From Ruminiclostridium cellulolyticum H10 (GTDB lineage: Bacteria > Bacillota > Clostridia > Acetivibrionales > DSM-1351): 64,000 nt of DNA. Shown piece after piece: positions 20,215 through 29,932 of the stretch. Made by a program: the position numbers and the translations under genes. Where the stretch lies: assembly GCF_000022065.1 (NCBI RefSeq), contig NC_011898.1, positions 3,103,501-3,167,500 on the forward strand. Reading direction: 5' to 3'. Each line of letters begins with the position of its first letter. Within the stretch, counting starts at the first letter, position 1. Below the pieces are notes generated by a model. It saw only the letters and a program-made list of their open reading frames with translations. It searched no databases and was not told the origin of the DNA.

Positions 20215-21138
20215 ATGCTTAAAAGACTTTTATTGCTTGGCACACTAATAGTTGCCATACTATTTGAAAGTACAGCTGTTTGCGGTGCAGCCGACTCAAA
20301 AGACAAAAATCAGTACCCCGCAGTATCACAGTCGGCAGTCAAAATTGACACCACCGTGTTGGATAAAACACTCGATACTCAAAAAAAACAACAGGAAGCT
20401 CAGAGGAAAAAAGACGAAGCCGCTGCAAAGGAGAAATTACGAAAAAAAGTAGCCCAGCTTCAAAAAGATATCACCGCTAATACATATTTGAAATACATCA
20501 AGCAGCTTGGCTACTATAAAAAAGCTTCAAGTGATGAAAAACTCAATATCAGAAATGCTCTTCTTTTATTTCAAAGCAACCATAATATGAGTGTGACAGG
20601 TGCATATGACACTGCAACAAAAAATATGCTGGTGCAACGGCTATCCAGTAACAAATTTGTTTATCTTGATAAAGTTACAAAAGCCCCGACTAAAGGAAAA
20701 TGGGTTACTGTAAATAAGACCACAAGAGTTTTAACACTGTATGAGGGTACAAAGGTGTTGAAAAAGTATGCAGTTGCAGTTGGAAACCCCGCCTCCCTTA
20801 CAAAATCGGGCAAGTTTATTGTAACAAGCAAACTGAAAAACCCTGATTGGGGAGGGGGAGGCTTTGCAGACCCCGTAAAAGGAGGAACACCCCAAAACCC
20901 CTTGGGAACCCGTTGGCTCGGAATAAACAGAACGGATGGTTCCTATGGAATACACGGTACAAACTCGTTTTATTCCATTGGAAAATACATATCCCACGGC
21001 TGCATGAGAATGTCAAACCATTGTGTAGAGGAACTGTTCCCCCTTGTTCCTATGAAGGCACCTGTCTGGGTTGGAACTCAAACTGAGTTAAAGAACTGGA
21101 GCATTACTCAACCCCAGTTCAAACAGCAGGCCTCGTAG
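20215..21138 (+). CDS. L,D-transpeptidase with peptidoglycan-binding domain
   Basis: Protein of 307 aa. Signal peptide (1-25); a charged Gln/Lys/Ala coiled coil (about 50-90); a PG_binding_1-like segment (about 95-145, NIRNALLLFQ...VTGAYDTATKNML); then a YkuD domain with the catalytic signature: His247 in GIHGT and SHGCMRM with Cys263. These enzymes make 3-3 cross-links or anchor proteins in peptidoglycan outside the membrane. ATG 20215 is chosen over GTG 20203 because AGGTGG lies 8 nt upstream of the ATG. Confidence 0.92.
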   Translation: MLKRLLLLGTLIVAILFESTAVCGAADSKDKNQYPAVSQSAVKIDTTVLDKTLDTQKKQQEAQRKKDEAAAKEKLRKKVAQLQKDITANTYLKYIKQLGYYKKASSDEKLNIRNALLLFQSNHNMSVTGAYDTATKNMLVQRLSSNKFVYLDKVTKAPTKGKWVTVNKTTRVLTLYEGTKVLKKYAVAVGNPASLTKSGKFIVTSKLKNPDWGGGGFADPVKGGTPQNPLGTRWLGINRTDGSYGIHGTNSFYSIGKYISHGCMRMSNHCVEELFPLVPMKAPVWVGTQTELKNWSITQPQFKQQAS

Positions 21139-21288
21139 AAAATTTTTATTATTGAATTTTAAACTACATTGTGTTAAAATACACAGTACAAATACAAATG
21201 TCATTGAATGGTGGACACTTTATATTAACTTCCCTCCATTCAATATCCATTCAATAATAGAAAAATCTACGAATAGGAGGCATAAAGG

Positions 21289-22374
21289 ATGTCTAAGCTA
21301 AAGGTTGGTATAATCGGTGGTACTGGAATGGTCGGACAAAGATTTATTGCACTTCTTGAAAACCATCCATGGTTCCAAGTTGTTTCCATTGCTGCCAGTG
21401 AAAAATCTGCCGGAAAAACTTATGTAGAAGCTGTAGGTAATAGATGGAAGATGTCTACACCTATGCCTGAAAACGTTAAAAATATTATCGTAAAAAACGC
21501 AACAGAACAAGTTAAGGAAATTTGTGATGAAGTGGATTTTGTTTTCTGTGCAGTTGATATGAAAAAGGATGAGATTAAGAAGCTTGAGGAGGAATATGCA
21601 AAGAATGAGACTCCTGTAGTTTCCAACAACTCAGCACACAGGTGGACTTCTGACGTACCTATGCTGATACCTGAAATCAATGCAGATCATGTAAAGGTTA
21701 TAGATGCTCAGAGAAAAAGGCTTGGGACAAAATATGGTTTTATTGCTGTTAAGCCAAACTGCTCGATCCAAAGCTATGTTCCTGCCCTTACTCCTTTAAT
21801 GAAGTACGGTATTAAAAATGTCGTTGCAACTACTTACCAGGCAATTTCCGGTGCAGGAAAGAACTTCACCGACTGGCCTGAAATGGTCGATAACGTAATA
21901 CCTTATATCGGCGGAGAAGAAGAAAAAAGCGAGCAGGAGCCTTTGAAAATCTGGGGTAACGTTAATAATGGCGAAATTGCAAAAGCTACTTCACCGCTTA
22001 TAACTACACAGTGCATAAGAGTGCCTGTTACCGACGGTCACCTTGCTGCCGTTTTTGTTTCCTTTGAAAATAAACCTACAAAGGCAGAAATACTAGAGTC
22101 ATGGAAAAACTTTAAAGGTGAACCCCAACTGTTGGAGTTGCCAAGTGCACCAAAGCAGTTTGTAAAATATTTTGAAGAAGATAACAGACCACAAACCAAA
22201 CTGGACAGAGATACTGAAAACGGAATGGGTATTACTGCGGGAAGACTTCGTGAAGACACTCTTTATGATTATAAATTTGTTTGTCTGTCACACAATACTG
22301 TCCGCGGTGCCGCAGGCGGGGCTGTACTGATGGCGGAATACCTGAAGTCCCAAGGCTATATTAATGCAAAATAA
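21289..22374 (+). CDS. asd: Aspartate-semialdehyde dehydrogenase
   Basis: Protein of 361 aa. N-terminal Rossmann motif GIIGGTGMVGQRF, active-site Cys158 in KPNCSIQ, and the ending HNTVRGAAGGAVL. It reduces aspartyl phosphate to aspartate semialdehyde, the branch to lysine, diaminopimelate, threonine and methionine. The sequence is of the archaeal/fungal-like Asd type rather than the E. coli type. ATG 21289 has AGGAGG 8 nt upstream. It stands alone, without dapA or lysC, and ends in a strong terminator. CCATTCAATA occurs twice just upstream and pairs with ATTGAATGG at about 21203, but no lysine riboswitch is visible. Confidence 0.95.
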   Translation: MSKLKVGIIGGTGMVGQRFIALLENHPWFQVVSIAASEKSAGKTYVEAVGNRWKMSTPMPENVKNIIVKNATEQVKEICDEVDFVFCAVDMKKDEIKKLEEEYAKNETPVVSNNSAHRWTSDVPMLIPEINADHVKVIDAQRKRLGTKYGFIAVKPNCSIQSYVPALTPLMKYGIKNVVATTYQAISGAGKNFTDWPEMVDNVIPYIGGEEEKSEQEPLKIWGNVNNGEIAKATSPLITTQCIRVPVTDGHLAAVFVSFENKPTKAEILESWKNFKGEPQLLELPSAPKQFVKYFEEDNRPQTKLDRDTENGMGITAGRLREDTLYDYKFVCLSHNTVRGAAGGAVLMAEYLKSQGYINAK

Positions 22375-22436
22375 GTAATATTATCTATTTTTTCTTATAA
22401 ATAGGTAAATAAATTAGTACAATATGCCGATAAATG

Positions 22437-22463
22437 AGCTAGGTGAATAACCTAGCTTTTTTT
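22437..22463 (+). terminator. Rho-independent terminator of asd
   Basis: AGCTAGGT (22437-22444), 5-nt loop, ACCTAGCT (22450-22457) and a run of seven T. It overlaps the 5' extension of the next open frame, which supports the downstream start of that gene. Confidence 0.9.
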
Positions 22464-22529
22464 GTTATGTTCAAAACTATTTTACCACAAATGTTAATGT
22501 TCAATTTACAACTGATAAAGGAGAGCAAA

Positions 22530-24992
22530 ATGGGCATAAAATCAGACTATTCAGGGCAGTATTTGTCCGGTCAGAATGAAATGATTATTTACGAAGGTGA
22601 CAGGGCATCATCCGTTATATTAATGCTTCAGGGAAAGCTGGATGTTTTGCTGTCACCGCATGATACAATACCAGATAATAATGAAACTGCAGCCGATAAC
22701 AGCTGCCGACTTTTCACCTTGGAGCAGAATACTTTTCTGAGCGTTAATGACATTTTTAAAAGCGGAAAGAACTCCTTTAGTTTAAAATCACAAGAATCAT
22801 GTAATCTTTACTGTTTTCCGGCTACCTCGGCAAATGGAATCAGAGGAATCATGAATACCCAAAAGGACTATTCAACTTATATAGTCTCTTCACTTGCAAC
22901 ACTCATTGATCTGAGCTATGATTCATATCAGAAGCTTCTCCCAATTTGCAGAAGTCTTGATATATTGGCAAAAAACTTGTCCGTATATTATTGGGCGATA
23001 AAGGATAAGTACTACTTTAATTATTCTCCGGATATAGAGAACCTTGATCATTACAAAAATGTTTATCAGGATGCAAAGGACAGTGGTACCCGTTTCTTTC
23101 CTGTTGATACGGATTCCTTATCAAATACATACATATATGAAAACTCGGAAAACACTGAGAATGAAATTGATGATGCCGGCTTTGAGTACTTTTCCAAGCT
23201 TCTTAACGTACCCCTTGAGCAAAGAAAAGGCTTTTTCAATAGTGAAAACTATATTTGCGAATACCATATTCAAAAGGGGTCTGATCTTATGGAAACCCTT
23301 GTGGCTGAAATTAAGAGCAAGCTATCCCAGCTATATAATAATATCTATTGTCTTTATACCGCCCCTGTAAGCCTTATGTCTTCTTACGGCAAAATAGCGG
23401 TAGATTCTAAAGATGATAAAGAAGCAGCACTGACACTGTACAGTATTATTGAACAATCTGCGGTTATAATTGCAAATTGTATAGATAGGCTTCAAAATGA
23501 ATTTGACGGTTTTAGCTCTGTAAACACTTCCGATATCAACGGATTGGTAAAAACCGTTAAGGAGAAAGCATCCATAAGCCGTATACCCCAGAATGATGAC
23601 GGTACATATTCAGGAAATGAACTGCCAAAAGAGCTTGAAAACAGTCTTGATAAGATTTTAACCATATGCGGCTGTACACAGGATTTCAAAGACAGCTTTA
23701 ATAAACGTCTGAGTCATTTCAGAGCGTTAAAGGATAAATCCTCCAGTGATTCTGAAGCCAGAGAGCTCCGTTCTTCACTTACTAGCGATTTCTTTGCGGT
23801 TTACGAAACAGCATTTAAAAAGGCTCAGGAAAGCGGTCATTATCCAAAAGTAATAAGCATGTTTTTAAATTTTGGTTATATGGATGAACGTCTTGTGACA
23901 AAAGAACAGGCCATTTCTTTATACAGACTGTGTGATAAGGAGTATTCAAAATCTAAATTTACCATATATAGTTCAATAAAGTGGCTTCAGGAAATTTATA
24001 ATAATCGGAAGGAACCCTCTATCAATGATTTCGGACAGGACTACTACGATATTTTCAGAGATATGAAGAAGAGAAAAATGGTCACAGACCTTGATAAACC
24101 GGCATATGAAAAGGACTTTAACGGAAAGGTAAGCTTTGAAATAAATAATATGCTAAAAACAAACCAGAAAGTATGCCATGGTCACATGAGCAGCTACTTT
24201 CCTATCTTACATAAGGATATTATCACTCGTGATCTTGAGAAATCAGTTGTGACTCCACATAGGATTACGGATGCGATTATGAATATTCTTGAAACTGATT
24301 TTTCAGTCTTCTATCGAGAAATATGGTATAAAAACGAGAAGAAGTCCATCGAGAAAGAGCCAATAATGAAGGAAATCCTTCCTGACATTATTATAGTACC
24401 TACATTTGGCTCCCGTGCCTCCATGTGGCAGGAAATTACCGGAAGGGGCAGAAATACCCCCGGAAGATTCATATTTCCCGCATTCACTGATGAAAACATC
24501 TATGATATGGTGCTAAAACTTATGGGAACATTCAGATGGGAGCTGTGCAGAACCATGATGGGTGTGTCATGGAATGATATTACTGAAAAATCTTTGACAT
24601 CTGAGTATACCGATTATATTCAGTTCTATAAGAAAAACCATGATCTTTCCGAAGAAGCCAAAGCGAAAATCAAGGTACAGATACAGAAAAACAGGAACAT
24701 GATGAAGGACATATTCACAAGCGATTATAATATTTGGATAAATTACGAATCAAAGGGCATTTTGAGGCTCAATAAAATAGCAAGATCCATATTGTTCAGA
24801 TACTGCCCTCTTCCCAAAGAGCAAAGGACAAATCTGGCAAAGCAGCCTGCATTCTCGGATCTGAGTATGCAGTTAAATAACTCTAGAGCCAAGACGGCGA
24901 AGTCACTTACAAGCAAGTATAATAAATTATTCAAGAACGGTCCAATGGACGAGGATATGGAAGCTAATCTGATTTTCTACCGGGATCTCTAA
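22530..24992 (+). CDS. Cyclic-nucleotide-binding-like domain protein, 820 aa
   Basis: N-terminal 110 residues resemble a cNMP-binding (CAP-like) beta barrel: IIYEGDRASSVILMLQGKLDVLLS, then LEQNTFLSVNDIF and a late NLYCFPATS strand. The canonical phosphate-binding GE...R pattern is not clear, so ligand binding is uncertain. The remaining 700 residues are mainly helical, have no signal peptide or membrane helix, and no domain I recognise; no DNA-binding helix-turn-helix is evident, so it is not a normal Crp regulator. ATG 22530 has GGAGAG 5 nt upstream. Single gene between two strong terminators. Confidence 0.75.
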   Translation: MGIKSDYSGQYLSGQNEMIIYEGDRASSVILMLQGKLDVLLSPHDTIPDNNETAADNSCRLFTLEQNTFLSVNDIFKSGKNSFSLKSQESCNLYCFPATSANGIRGIMNTQKDYSTYIVSSLATLIDLSYDSYQKLLPICRSLDILAKNLSVYYWAIKDKYYFNYSPDIENLDHYKNVYQDAKDSGTRFFPVDTDSLSNTYIYENSENTENEIDDAGFEYFSKLLNVPLEQRKGFFNSENYICEYHIQKGSDLMETLVAEIKSKLSQLYNNIYCLYTAPVSLMSSYGKIAVDSKDDKEAALTLYSIIEQSAVIIANCIDRLQNEFDGFSSVNTSDINGLVKTVKEKASISRIPQNDDGTYSGNELPKELENSLDKILTICGCTQDFKDSFNKRLSHFRALKDKSSSDSEARELRSSLTSDFFAVYETAFKKAQESGHYPKVISMFLNFGYMDERLVTKEQAISLYRLCDKEYSKSKFTIYSSIKWLQEIYNNRKEPSINDFGQDYYDIFRDMKKRKMVTDLDKPAYEKDFNGKVSFEINNMLKTNQKVCHGHMSSYFPILHKDIITRDLEKSVVTPHRITDAIMNILETDFSVFYREIWYKNEKKSIEKEPIMKEILPDIIIVPTFGSRASMWQEITGRGRNTPGRFIFPAFTDENIYDMVLKLMGTFRWELCRTMMGVSWNDITEKSLTSEYTDYIQFYKKNHDLSEEAKAKIKVQIQKNRNMMKDIFTSDYNIWINYESKGILRLNKIARSILFRYCPLPKEQRTNLAKQPAFSDLSMQLNNSRAKTAKSLTSKYNKLFKNGPMDEDMEANLIFYRDL

Positions 24993-25010
24993 CAAATGTC
25001 TGCTACAAAT

Positions 25011-25060
25011 AAAAAATATCAATGAGGGCTTTAAGGTAAGCCTTCTCATTGATATTTTTT
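25011..25060. terminator. Bidirectional terminator between convergent genes
   Basis: Arms 25011-25031 and 25038-25060 pair over about 20 bp (with one bulge), with A-run on the left and T-run on the right, so it serves both the 820-aa protein gene and ridA. Confidence 0.85.
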
Positions 25061-25072
25061 GTACTTATTCAG

Positions 25073-25453
25073 CTACAATACTGCAATACATTCTATCTCG
25101 ATTAAAACATCCTTTGGAAGTCTTGCAACTTCTACGCATGACCTTGCAGGAAAATTGTCCGTAAAGAACTTTTTATATACTTCGTTTATCACGCCAAAGT
25201 CGTTCATGTCTTTTATGAATACAGTAGTCTTAACTACTTTTTCAAGTCCTGCTCCGGCCCCTTTTAGAACTTCTGCAAGGTTTTTAATTGCCTGTTCTGC
25301 CTGTTGGGCGACTCCTCCGGCAACAACATTCCCGCTGGCAGGGTCTACCGGAATCGCTCCCGAGGTGTATATAGTATTACCGCATTTAACAGCTTGTGAA
25401 TACGGACCTATTGCGGCAGGTGCCTTATCGGTTGAAATAATCTCCAATTCCAT
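25073..25453 (-). CDS. ridA: RidA family reactive-intermediate deaminase
   Basis: Protein of 126 aa, full length for YjgF/YER057c/UK114 proteins. Family marks: AIGPYSQAV at the N-terminus, GAIPVDPASG, and ARSCVEVARLPKD with the Arg that holds the substrate carboxylate, then IEIECIAVL. RidA proteins hydrolyse enamine/imine intermediates such as 2-aminoacrylate and so protect PLP enzymes. ATG 25453 has AAGGAG 8 nt upstream. It follows proA after 21 nt in the same direction and is likely in the same transcript. Confidence 0.93.
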   Translation of the reverse strand: MELEIISTDKAPAAIGPYSQAVKCGNTIYTSGAIPVDPASGNVVAGGVAQQAEQAIKNLAEVLKGAGAGLEKVVKTTVFIKDMNDFGVINEVYKKFFTDNFPARSCVEVARLPKDVLIEIECIAVL

Positions 25454-25474
25454 TGTAATTACTCCTTAATATTT

Positions 25475-26773
25475 TTATATCTCATCAATCTGTTTGTTCA
25501 TTCTTTCATGCTTAAATTGCCTCTTGTTTGTAGCGTAATCGTCCACAATCTGTCCGTTGCCAATCAGCATGTATTTGTAACTTAACAAACCGTCCAGACC
25601 TACAGGGCCTCTGGCATGAAGCTTGCTTGTGCTTATTCCTACCTCGGCACCAAAACCGTATTTGAAACCGTCGCTAAATCTTGTGGACGCATTCCAGAAA
25701 ACGTTTCCAGAATCTACCAGATTCATAAAATTAACTGCTTTTGCTTTATCCTTTGTAACTATACAATCTGTATGCCCTGAGCCATAGGTAATAATATGTT
25801 TTATAGCTTCATCCATACCAGCCACAATCTTTATGGATATGATGTAATCAAGGTACTCTGTTGCCCAGTCTTGGTCGCTTGCTGGTTTAACTTCTATGAT
25901 GTCCGCTGTTTCTTCATCTCCGAATATTTCAACATTCTTCTTGTCAAGTTCAGCCTTTAGTCCCGGTAGAAATTCCTTTGCCACCGCCCTGTCCACCAAA
26001 AGCGTTTCGGTAGCATTGCACACCGCAACGTACTGAGTTTTAGAATCCACTGTGATTTTTTTTGCCATTTCCAAGTCTGCACTTTCGTCCACATATACGT
26101 GGCAAATACCGTCTGCATGGCCCATTACGGGTATTCTTGAGTTATCCATTATATAACGTACAAAATCATTTGATCCTCTGGGAATTATAAGGTCAATAAA
26201 TTGGTCCATTTTAAGCATTTCGTTTACATCGTCCCTGCTCTCAAGAAGACCTATCCATCCCTTGGGAAGTCCTGCTGCTACGGTAGCTTCTTCTATAACA
26301 CCTGTCAGAACTCGGTTTGTTTCTTTTGCCTCAGAGCCGCCCTTTAGTAGAACACAGTTTCCGCTTTTCAGGCAAAGAGTCGATATCTGAACAAGTGCGT
26401 CGGGCCTTGATTCAAATATGATACCTATTACGCCTATGGGACAGGTAACTTTGTACAGTTCAAGCTCATCGTCCAGTTTATTTGCCAGAAGAGTTTTACC
26501 TATGGGTTCTTCAAGGGCCATCAAACTTTTGATACCTTCAACTACGTCATTTATTTTCTTCTCATCAAATTTAAGCCTTTTAAGTAGCGGTGACGCCAGA
26601 TTCTCCTTTTCGCTTCTTTCAAGGTCGTGTTGATTTGCTTCTATAATTCTTTTACTGTTTGCAAGTAGTGCATCAGCTATTTTCATGAGTGCATTATTCT
26701 TAACTTCTCCGCTAAGTGCCGCCATTTTTACAGAAGCAACACCGGCATTTCCACACAATTGTCTTATGTCCAT
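25475..26773 (-). CDS. proA: Gamma-glutamyl phosphate reductase
   Basis: Protein of 432 aa in the aldehyde dehydrogenase fold. LYKVTCPIGVIGIIFESRPDA, the cofactor loop LLKGGSEAKETNR, catalytic Cys in YVAVCNATET, and SRFSDGFKYGFGAEVGISTSK are typical of ProA. It reduces gamma-glutamyl phosphate to glutamate semialdehyde in proline synthesis. proB is not next to it here, which is unusual because proB-proA pairs are common. ATG 26773 has GGAGG 5 nt upstream. It lies between glpK and ridA with gaps of 9 and 21 nt. Confidence 0.96.
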   Translation of the reverse strand: MDIRQLCGNAGVASVKMAALSGEVKNNALMKIADALLANSKRIIEANQHDLERSEKENLASPLLKRLKFDEKKINDVVEGIKSLMALEEPIGKTLLANKLDDELELYKVTCPIGVIGIIFESRPDALVQISTLCLKSGNCVLLKGGSEAKETNRVLTGVIEEATVAAGLPKGWIGLLESRDDVNEMLKMDQFIDLIIPRGSNDFVRYIMDNSRIPVMGHADGICHVYVDESADLEMAKKITVDSKTQYVAVCNATETLLVDRAVAKEFLPGLKAELDKKNVEIFGDEETADIIEVKPASDQDWATEYLDYIISIKIVAGMDEAIKHIITYGSGHTDCIVTKDKAKAVNFMNLVDSGNVFWNASTRFSDGFKYGFGAEVGISTSKLHARGPVGLDGLLSYKYMLIGNGQIVDDYATNKRQFKHERMNKQIDEI

Positions 26774-26782
26774 TTTTACCTC

Positions 26783-28279
26783 CTAAATATCCCATTTCAT
26801 TGATTTTTCAACAGCTTTCTTCCACCTTAAGTATAGACTGTCATAGTATTTTTTATTTTCACCGGGCATGTATGCCTTGTCAAGATTCCATGCCTGTTCT
26901 ATTTCTTCCTTTGATGTCCATATCCCCACACCAAGTCCTGCCAGAAATGCTGAGCCGAGTGCCGTTGTTTCCCTTATCACAGGTCTTTGGACAGATATAT
27001 TCAGGACATCTGCCTGAAACTGCATAAGAAAGTTGCTTGCACTTACACCTCCGTCTACCTTTAGTGCATTGAGTTCTATCCCCGAATCCAGCTTCATGGC
27101 TTCAAGTACATCCCTGCACTGATATGCAATGGACTCCAGAGTAGCTCTTATAATATGTCTTTTGTTAGTACCCCTGGTTAACCCCAGAATTGTACCCCGG
27201 GCGTACATATCCCAGTATGGTGCTCCTAAACCTGTAAATGCGGGAACAACATATACTCCACCCGTATCGGGAACTTTTTTTGCCTCAATGTCACTTTCAT
27301 GTGCAGTCTTGATTATACCAAGCTCATCCTTCAACCACTGAATCGCCGCTCCGGCATTAAATACACTGCCCTCAAGTGCATATTCCACTTCACTGTCTAT
27401 GCCCCATGCAATAGTAGTTATTAAATTGTTTTTTGAAACAACAGGTGTCTTGCCGGTATTCATTAAAATAAAACAACCCGTACCATAGGTATTTTTGGCA
27501 TCACCCCGCTTAAAGCATGCCTGCCCGAAAAGAGAAGCATGCTGATCACCGGCTATTCCCGAAATCGGAATTCTCTCACCTAAAATTTTCTCGTGGGTGT
27601 ATGCACATACCCCGGATGATGATACTACCTCCGGCAGCATACACGCCGGAATTCCCAGTTCCCCCAGTAGTTCATCGTCCCATTTTAAATCATTTATATT
27701 ATACAACATGGTTCTGGATGCATTCGAATAATCCGTAATGTGTTTTCTGCCTCCGGTTAAATTCCAGATAAGCCACGAATCTATGGTTCCTGCGAGCAGC
27801 TCTCCTCTTTGAGCCTTCTCCCTCGCTCCCTCTACATGATCCAGAATCCATTTAATCTTTGTTCCAGAAAAGTATGCATCTATTACCAGCCCGGTTTTAC
27901 TTTTTATTTTATCCCTCAAGCCAGCCGTCTTTAAACTGTCACATATTTCAGAGCTTCTTCTGCACTGCCACACAATGGCTCTATGCACCGGTTTTCCCGT
28001 ATTTCTGTCCCAGACAACTACAGTCTCCCTCTGATTTGTGATCCCTATGCAGGCTATTGATTCAGTATTTATTCCGGCCATTTTTATTGCTCCGTTTATG
28101 GCAGACATCTGGTCCCTGAAAATATCATCTGCATCATGCTCAACCCATCCGGGCCGAGGATAAAACTGTTGCAGCGGCAAATTCTTTATTCCGGCTATAT
28201 TACCGCTCAAGCTGTCGAATATTACTGCTCTTGAACTGGTAGTTCCCTGATCCAAGGCTAAAACGTATCTCTTTTGCAT
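26783..28279 (-). CDS. glpK: Glycerol kinase
   Basis: Protein of 498 aa of the FGGY family: [16 protein letters not shown] phosphate loop at the N-terminus, [37 protein letters not shown] and the adenosine motif [18 protein letters not shown]. It phosphorylates glycerol to sn-glycerol 3-phosphate in the cytoplasm. No glpF or glpD lies next to it, and it heads a mixed glpK-proA-ridA unit. ATG 28279 has AAGGGG upstream. An extended -10 and a 10-bp inverted repeat lie before it. Confidence 0.97.
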   Translation of the reverse strand: MQKRYVLALDQGTTSSRAVIFDSLSGNIAGIKNLPLQQFYPRPGWVEHDADDIFRDQMSAINGAIKMAGINTESIACIGITNQRETVVVWDRNTGKPVHRAIVWQCRRSSEICDSLKTAGLRDKIKSKTGLVIDAYFSGTKIKWILDHVEGAREKAQRGELLAGTIDSWLIWNLTGGRKHITDYSNASRTMLYNINDLKWDDELLGELGIPACMLPEVVSSSGVCAYTHEKILGERIPISGIAGDQHASLFGQACFKRGDAKNTYGTGCFILMNTGKTPVVSKNNLITTIAWGIDSEVEYALEGSVFNAGAAIQWLKDELGIIKTAHESDIEAKKVPDTGGVYVVPAFTGLGAPYWDMYARGTILGLTRGTNKRHIIRATLESIAYQCRDVLEAMKLDSGIELNALKVDGGVSASNFLMQFQADVLNISVQRPVIRETTALGSAFLAGLGVGIWTSKEEIEQAWNLDKAYMPGENKKYYDSLYLRWKKAVEKSMKWDI

Positions 28280-28336
28280 GAATCTCGTCCCCTTTGTACA
28301 TTACAAAGTTGCTCACTTTTTGGTTCCGCTATCAAT

Positions 28337-28372
28337 ATTATAACATGAATTTGCAAAAATTAATGTTATAAT
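28337..28372. promoter_or_regulatory. Inverted repeat over the glpK promoter
   Basis: ATTATAACAT (28337-28346) and ATGTTATAAT (28363-28372) form perfect 10-bp arms 16 nt apart. The left arm contains the minus-strand extended -10 TGTTATAAT for glpK; the right arm puts a mirrored TATAAT on the plus strand. Fits an operator over the promoter; the regulator is unknown. Confidence 0.45.
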
Positions 28373-28402
28373 TGCCCAATGTGCATTTAGGCTTCAGCCA
28401 AA

Positions 28403-28452
28403 AATATGGCACGAACGGCTAATTTCCTCGAAGCGGTATAATACCATATTTC
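28403..28452. terminator. Loose hairpin downstream of azlD
   Basis: AAATATGG near 28402 pairs with CCATATTT near 28445 across a long loop. It may end azlCD transcription. The loop starts with a 17-bp near-copy of azlD coding sequence. Confidence 0.3.
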
Positions 28453-28762
28453 ACGCTCTGGAAAATATCATCTCACAAACGTAAACAACCGCTATGGCAC
28501 AAACGGCTACCTTTAACAGACTTTTTTCAAAGTAGGCCAATATAACTGCAACCCCAAGTCCTATGACAGCTGACACAAGATTCCCGGTTGAAGTAAGTAT
28601 GTCGGGAAATATCATGGCTCCGAGAACTGCATATGGTACATAGCCGAGAAATGCCGTAATAAACCGGGATTTTATTTTATTTTTAAACACAGCCATTGGA
28701 AGAACTCTAGGGAAATATGTAACCAATGCCATAAGAAGTACTGCAATTAATGTATCAGTCAT
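28451..28762 (-). CDS. azlD: AzlD-type branched-chain amino acid exporter small subunit
   Basis: Protein of 103 aa with four predicted membrane helices (about 5-25, 38-58, 63-80, 84-101) and the family-like VTYFPRVLPMAVFKN. It works with AzlC to export branched-chain amino acids or analogues through the cytoplasmic membrane. ATG 28762 overlaps the end of azlC by 8 nt, the usual azlC-azlD coupling; the longer open frame upstream lies inside azlC and is not used. Confidence 0.9.
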   Translation of the reverse strand: MTDTLIAVLLMALVTYFPRVLPMAVFKNKIKSRFITAFLGYVPYAVLGAMIFPDILTSTGNLVSAVIGLGVAVILAYFEKSLLKVAVCAIAVVYVCEMIFSRA

Positions 28763-29501
28763 TTGCCGTGTCCTCCATTGGAAAAAGCTTTGCACCGATT
28801 GTACATGCAATGAATGTGGCTATGATTATTCTCCATCCCCCCGAAACAGCCGAAAAAACAGGCAGCCACTTTATAACCGAGCTTATGAAAATGGCACAGC
28901 TAGCCACAATCAGAGCAGCTTTAGACTTCTTTGCCGCCGGAATTACAAGAGCGATAAACATTGCGTATAGTGCAATTCCCATTGAGTTCTGCAAAGCTTC
29001 GGGTAGTATGGTACAGACTATTGCACCTACTGCGGTACCTGCCGCCCACCCTATATACGGCAGTAATTCCAGCCCTGTCATAAAGGAAAAGGTTATTTCC
29101 TTTTTTTGCATAGCGGCTACAGTAAAGGTTTCATCGGTTATTCCAAAGGACATTATCCACCGTTTATATCCCGGTATACCCTGAACAATTTTCTGGGATA
29201 GTGACAGAGACATGAGCATATATCTGATATTTATAACAAAGGTAGTAATCGTAATTTCAGCAAGACCCGCTCCTGCTATAATCAGGTTTGTACCTGCAAA
29301 CTGTCCCGCCGAAGTGAGGTTTGTCATTGATATTAATATGACTATCCAAACAGGTATTCCTCCCTTTACGGCCATTAGTCCGAAAGTAAACGATACAGGA
29401 AAATACCCCAAGGCTATAGGAATACTCTGCTTTGAACCATCAATAAAATCATGCAATACTGTATGCTTACTATTTACTACTTTCTCTTGCTTAGTTAACA
29501 T
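28755..29501 (-). CDS. azlC: AzlC-type branched-chain amino acid exporter large subunit
   Basis: Protein of 248 aa with six to seven membrane helices; the N-terminal pattern SIPIALGYFPVSFTFGLMAVKGGIP and the middle TNLTSAGQFAGTNLI and ITDETF are those of AzlC permeases. With AzlD it exports branched-chain amino acids. ATG 29501 has AAAGGAT upstream. No AzlB-type regulator gene is adjacent. Confidence 0.93.
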   Translation of the reverse strand: MLTKQEKVVNSKHTVLHDFIDGSKQSIPIALGYFPVSFTFGLMAVKGGIPVWIVILISMTNLTSAGQFAGTNLIIAGAGLAEITITTFVINIRYMLMSLSLSQKIVQGIPGYKRWIMSFGITDETFTVAAMQKKEITFSFMTGLELLPYIGWAAGTAVGAIVCTILPEALQNSMGIALYAMFIALVIPAAKKSKAALIVASCAIFISSVIKWLPVFSAVSGGWRIIIATFIACTIGAKLFPMEDTAND

Positions 29502-29633
29502 TTCAACTATCCTTTTTGATTTTTATGAATTAACAACAAATAGTATTATAACATACCAAGGGCTGTTAACTCATAAAAAAACTCTTACCCCGGTTTAAAT
29601 GAGTAAGAGTATAAAAGCTTAACCAATCTATAA

Positions 29634-29918
29634 TTATGATATTTTCCTTAATTTAATTTGACTTAGTACAATTTCAAATATACCTCCAAATGTAGAAAAT
29701 TTGCCGTTGGCAATTTCCTCTTGAGGAATTGTAATATTGAATTGACTCTTTACATCAAAGTATATGTATAGCAAATCTCTAGCGGATAGCTGTATGTCTT
29801 CTCCTAAAAGATTTTTAGTATAATAATCCTTGTCCCATTTGGTAAAATCAATATTAAACCTTTGATTAAAAATATTTAAAAGTCCTTCTTTTATATTATC
29901 TGACACTAAATTATCCAT
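29634..29918 (-). CDS. Acyl-carrier-related protein of a peptide maturation system
   Basis: Protein of 94 aa. Its length, helical pattern and the segment LLGEDIQLSARDLLYIYFDVKSQF recall an acyl carrier protein. The usual Ser attachment motif DSL is replaced by LSARDL, where Ser is near residue 45 without the canonical Asp before it, so phosphopantetheine attachment is doubtful. It corresponds in position and character to TIGR04069 (acyl carrier-related protein of peptide maturation systems); this is family recall. ATG 29918 has AAGGAG 9 nt upstream. Last gene of the RiPP operon, 14 nt after the TIGR04066-like gene. Confidence 0.75.
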   Translation of the reverse strand: MDNLVSDNIKEGLLNIFNQRFNIDFTKWDKDYYTKNLLGEDIQLSARDLLYIYFDVKSQFNITIPQEEIANGKFSTFGGIFEIVLSQIKLRKIS

Positions 29919-29932
29919 AGTAAGTTTCTCCT

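Noticed and set aside
21195-21288. Lysine riboswitch before asd
   Set aside because: The gap is only about 150 nt and shows just a CCATTCAAT repeat pair, none of the lysine aptamer core.
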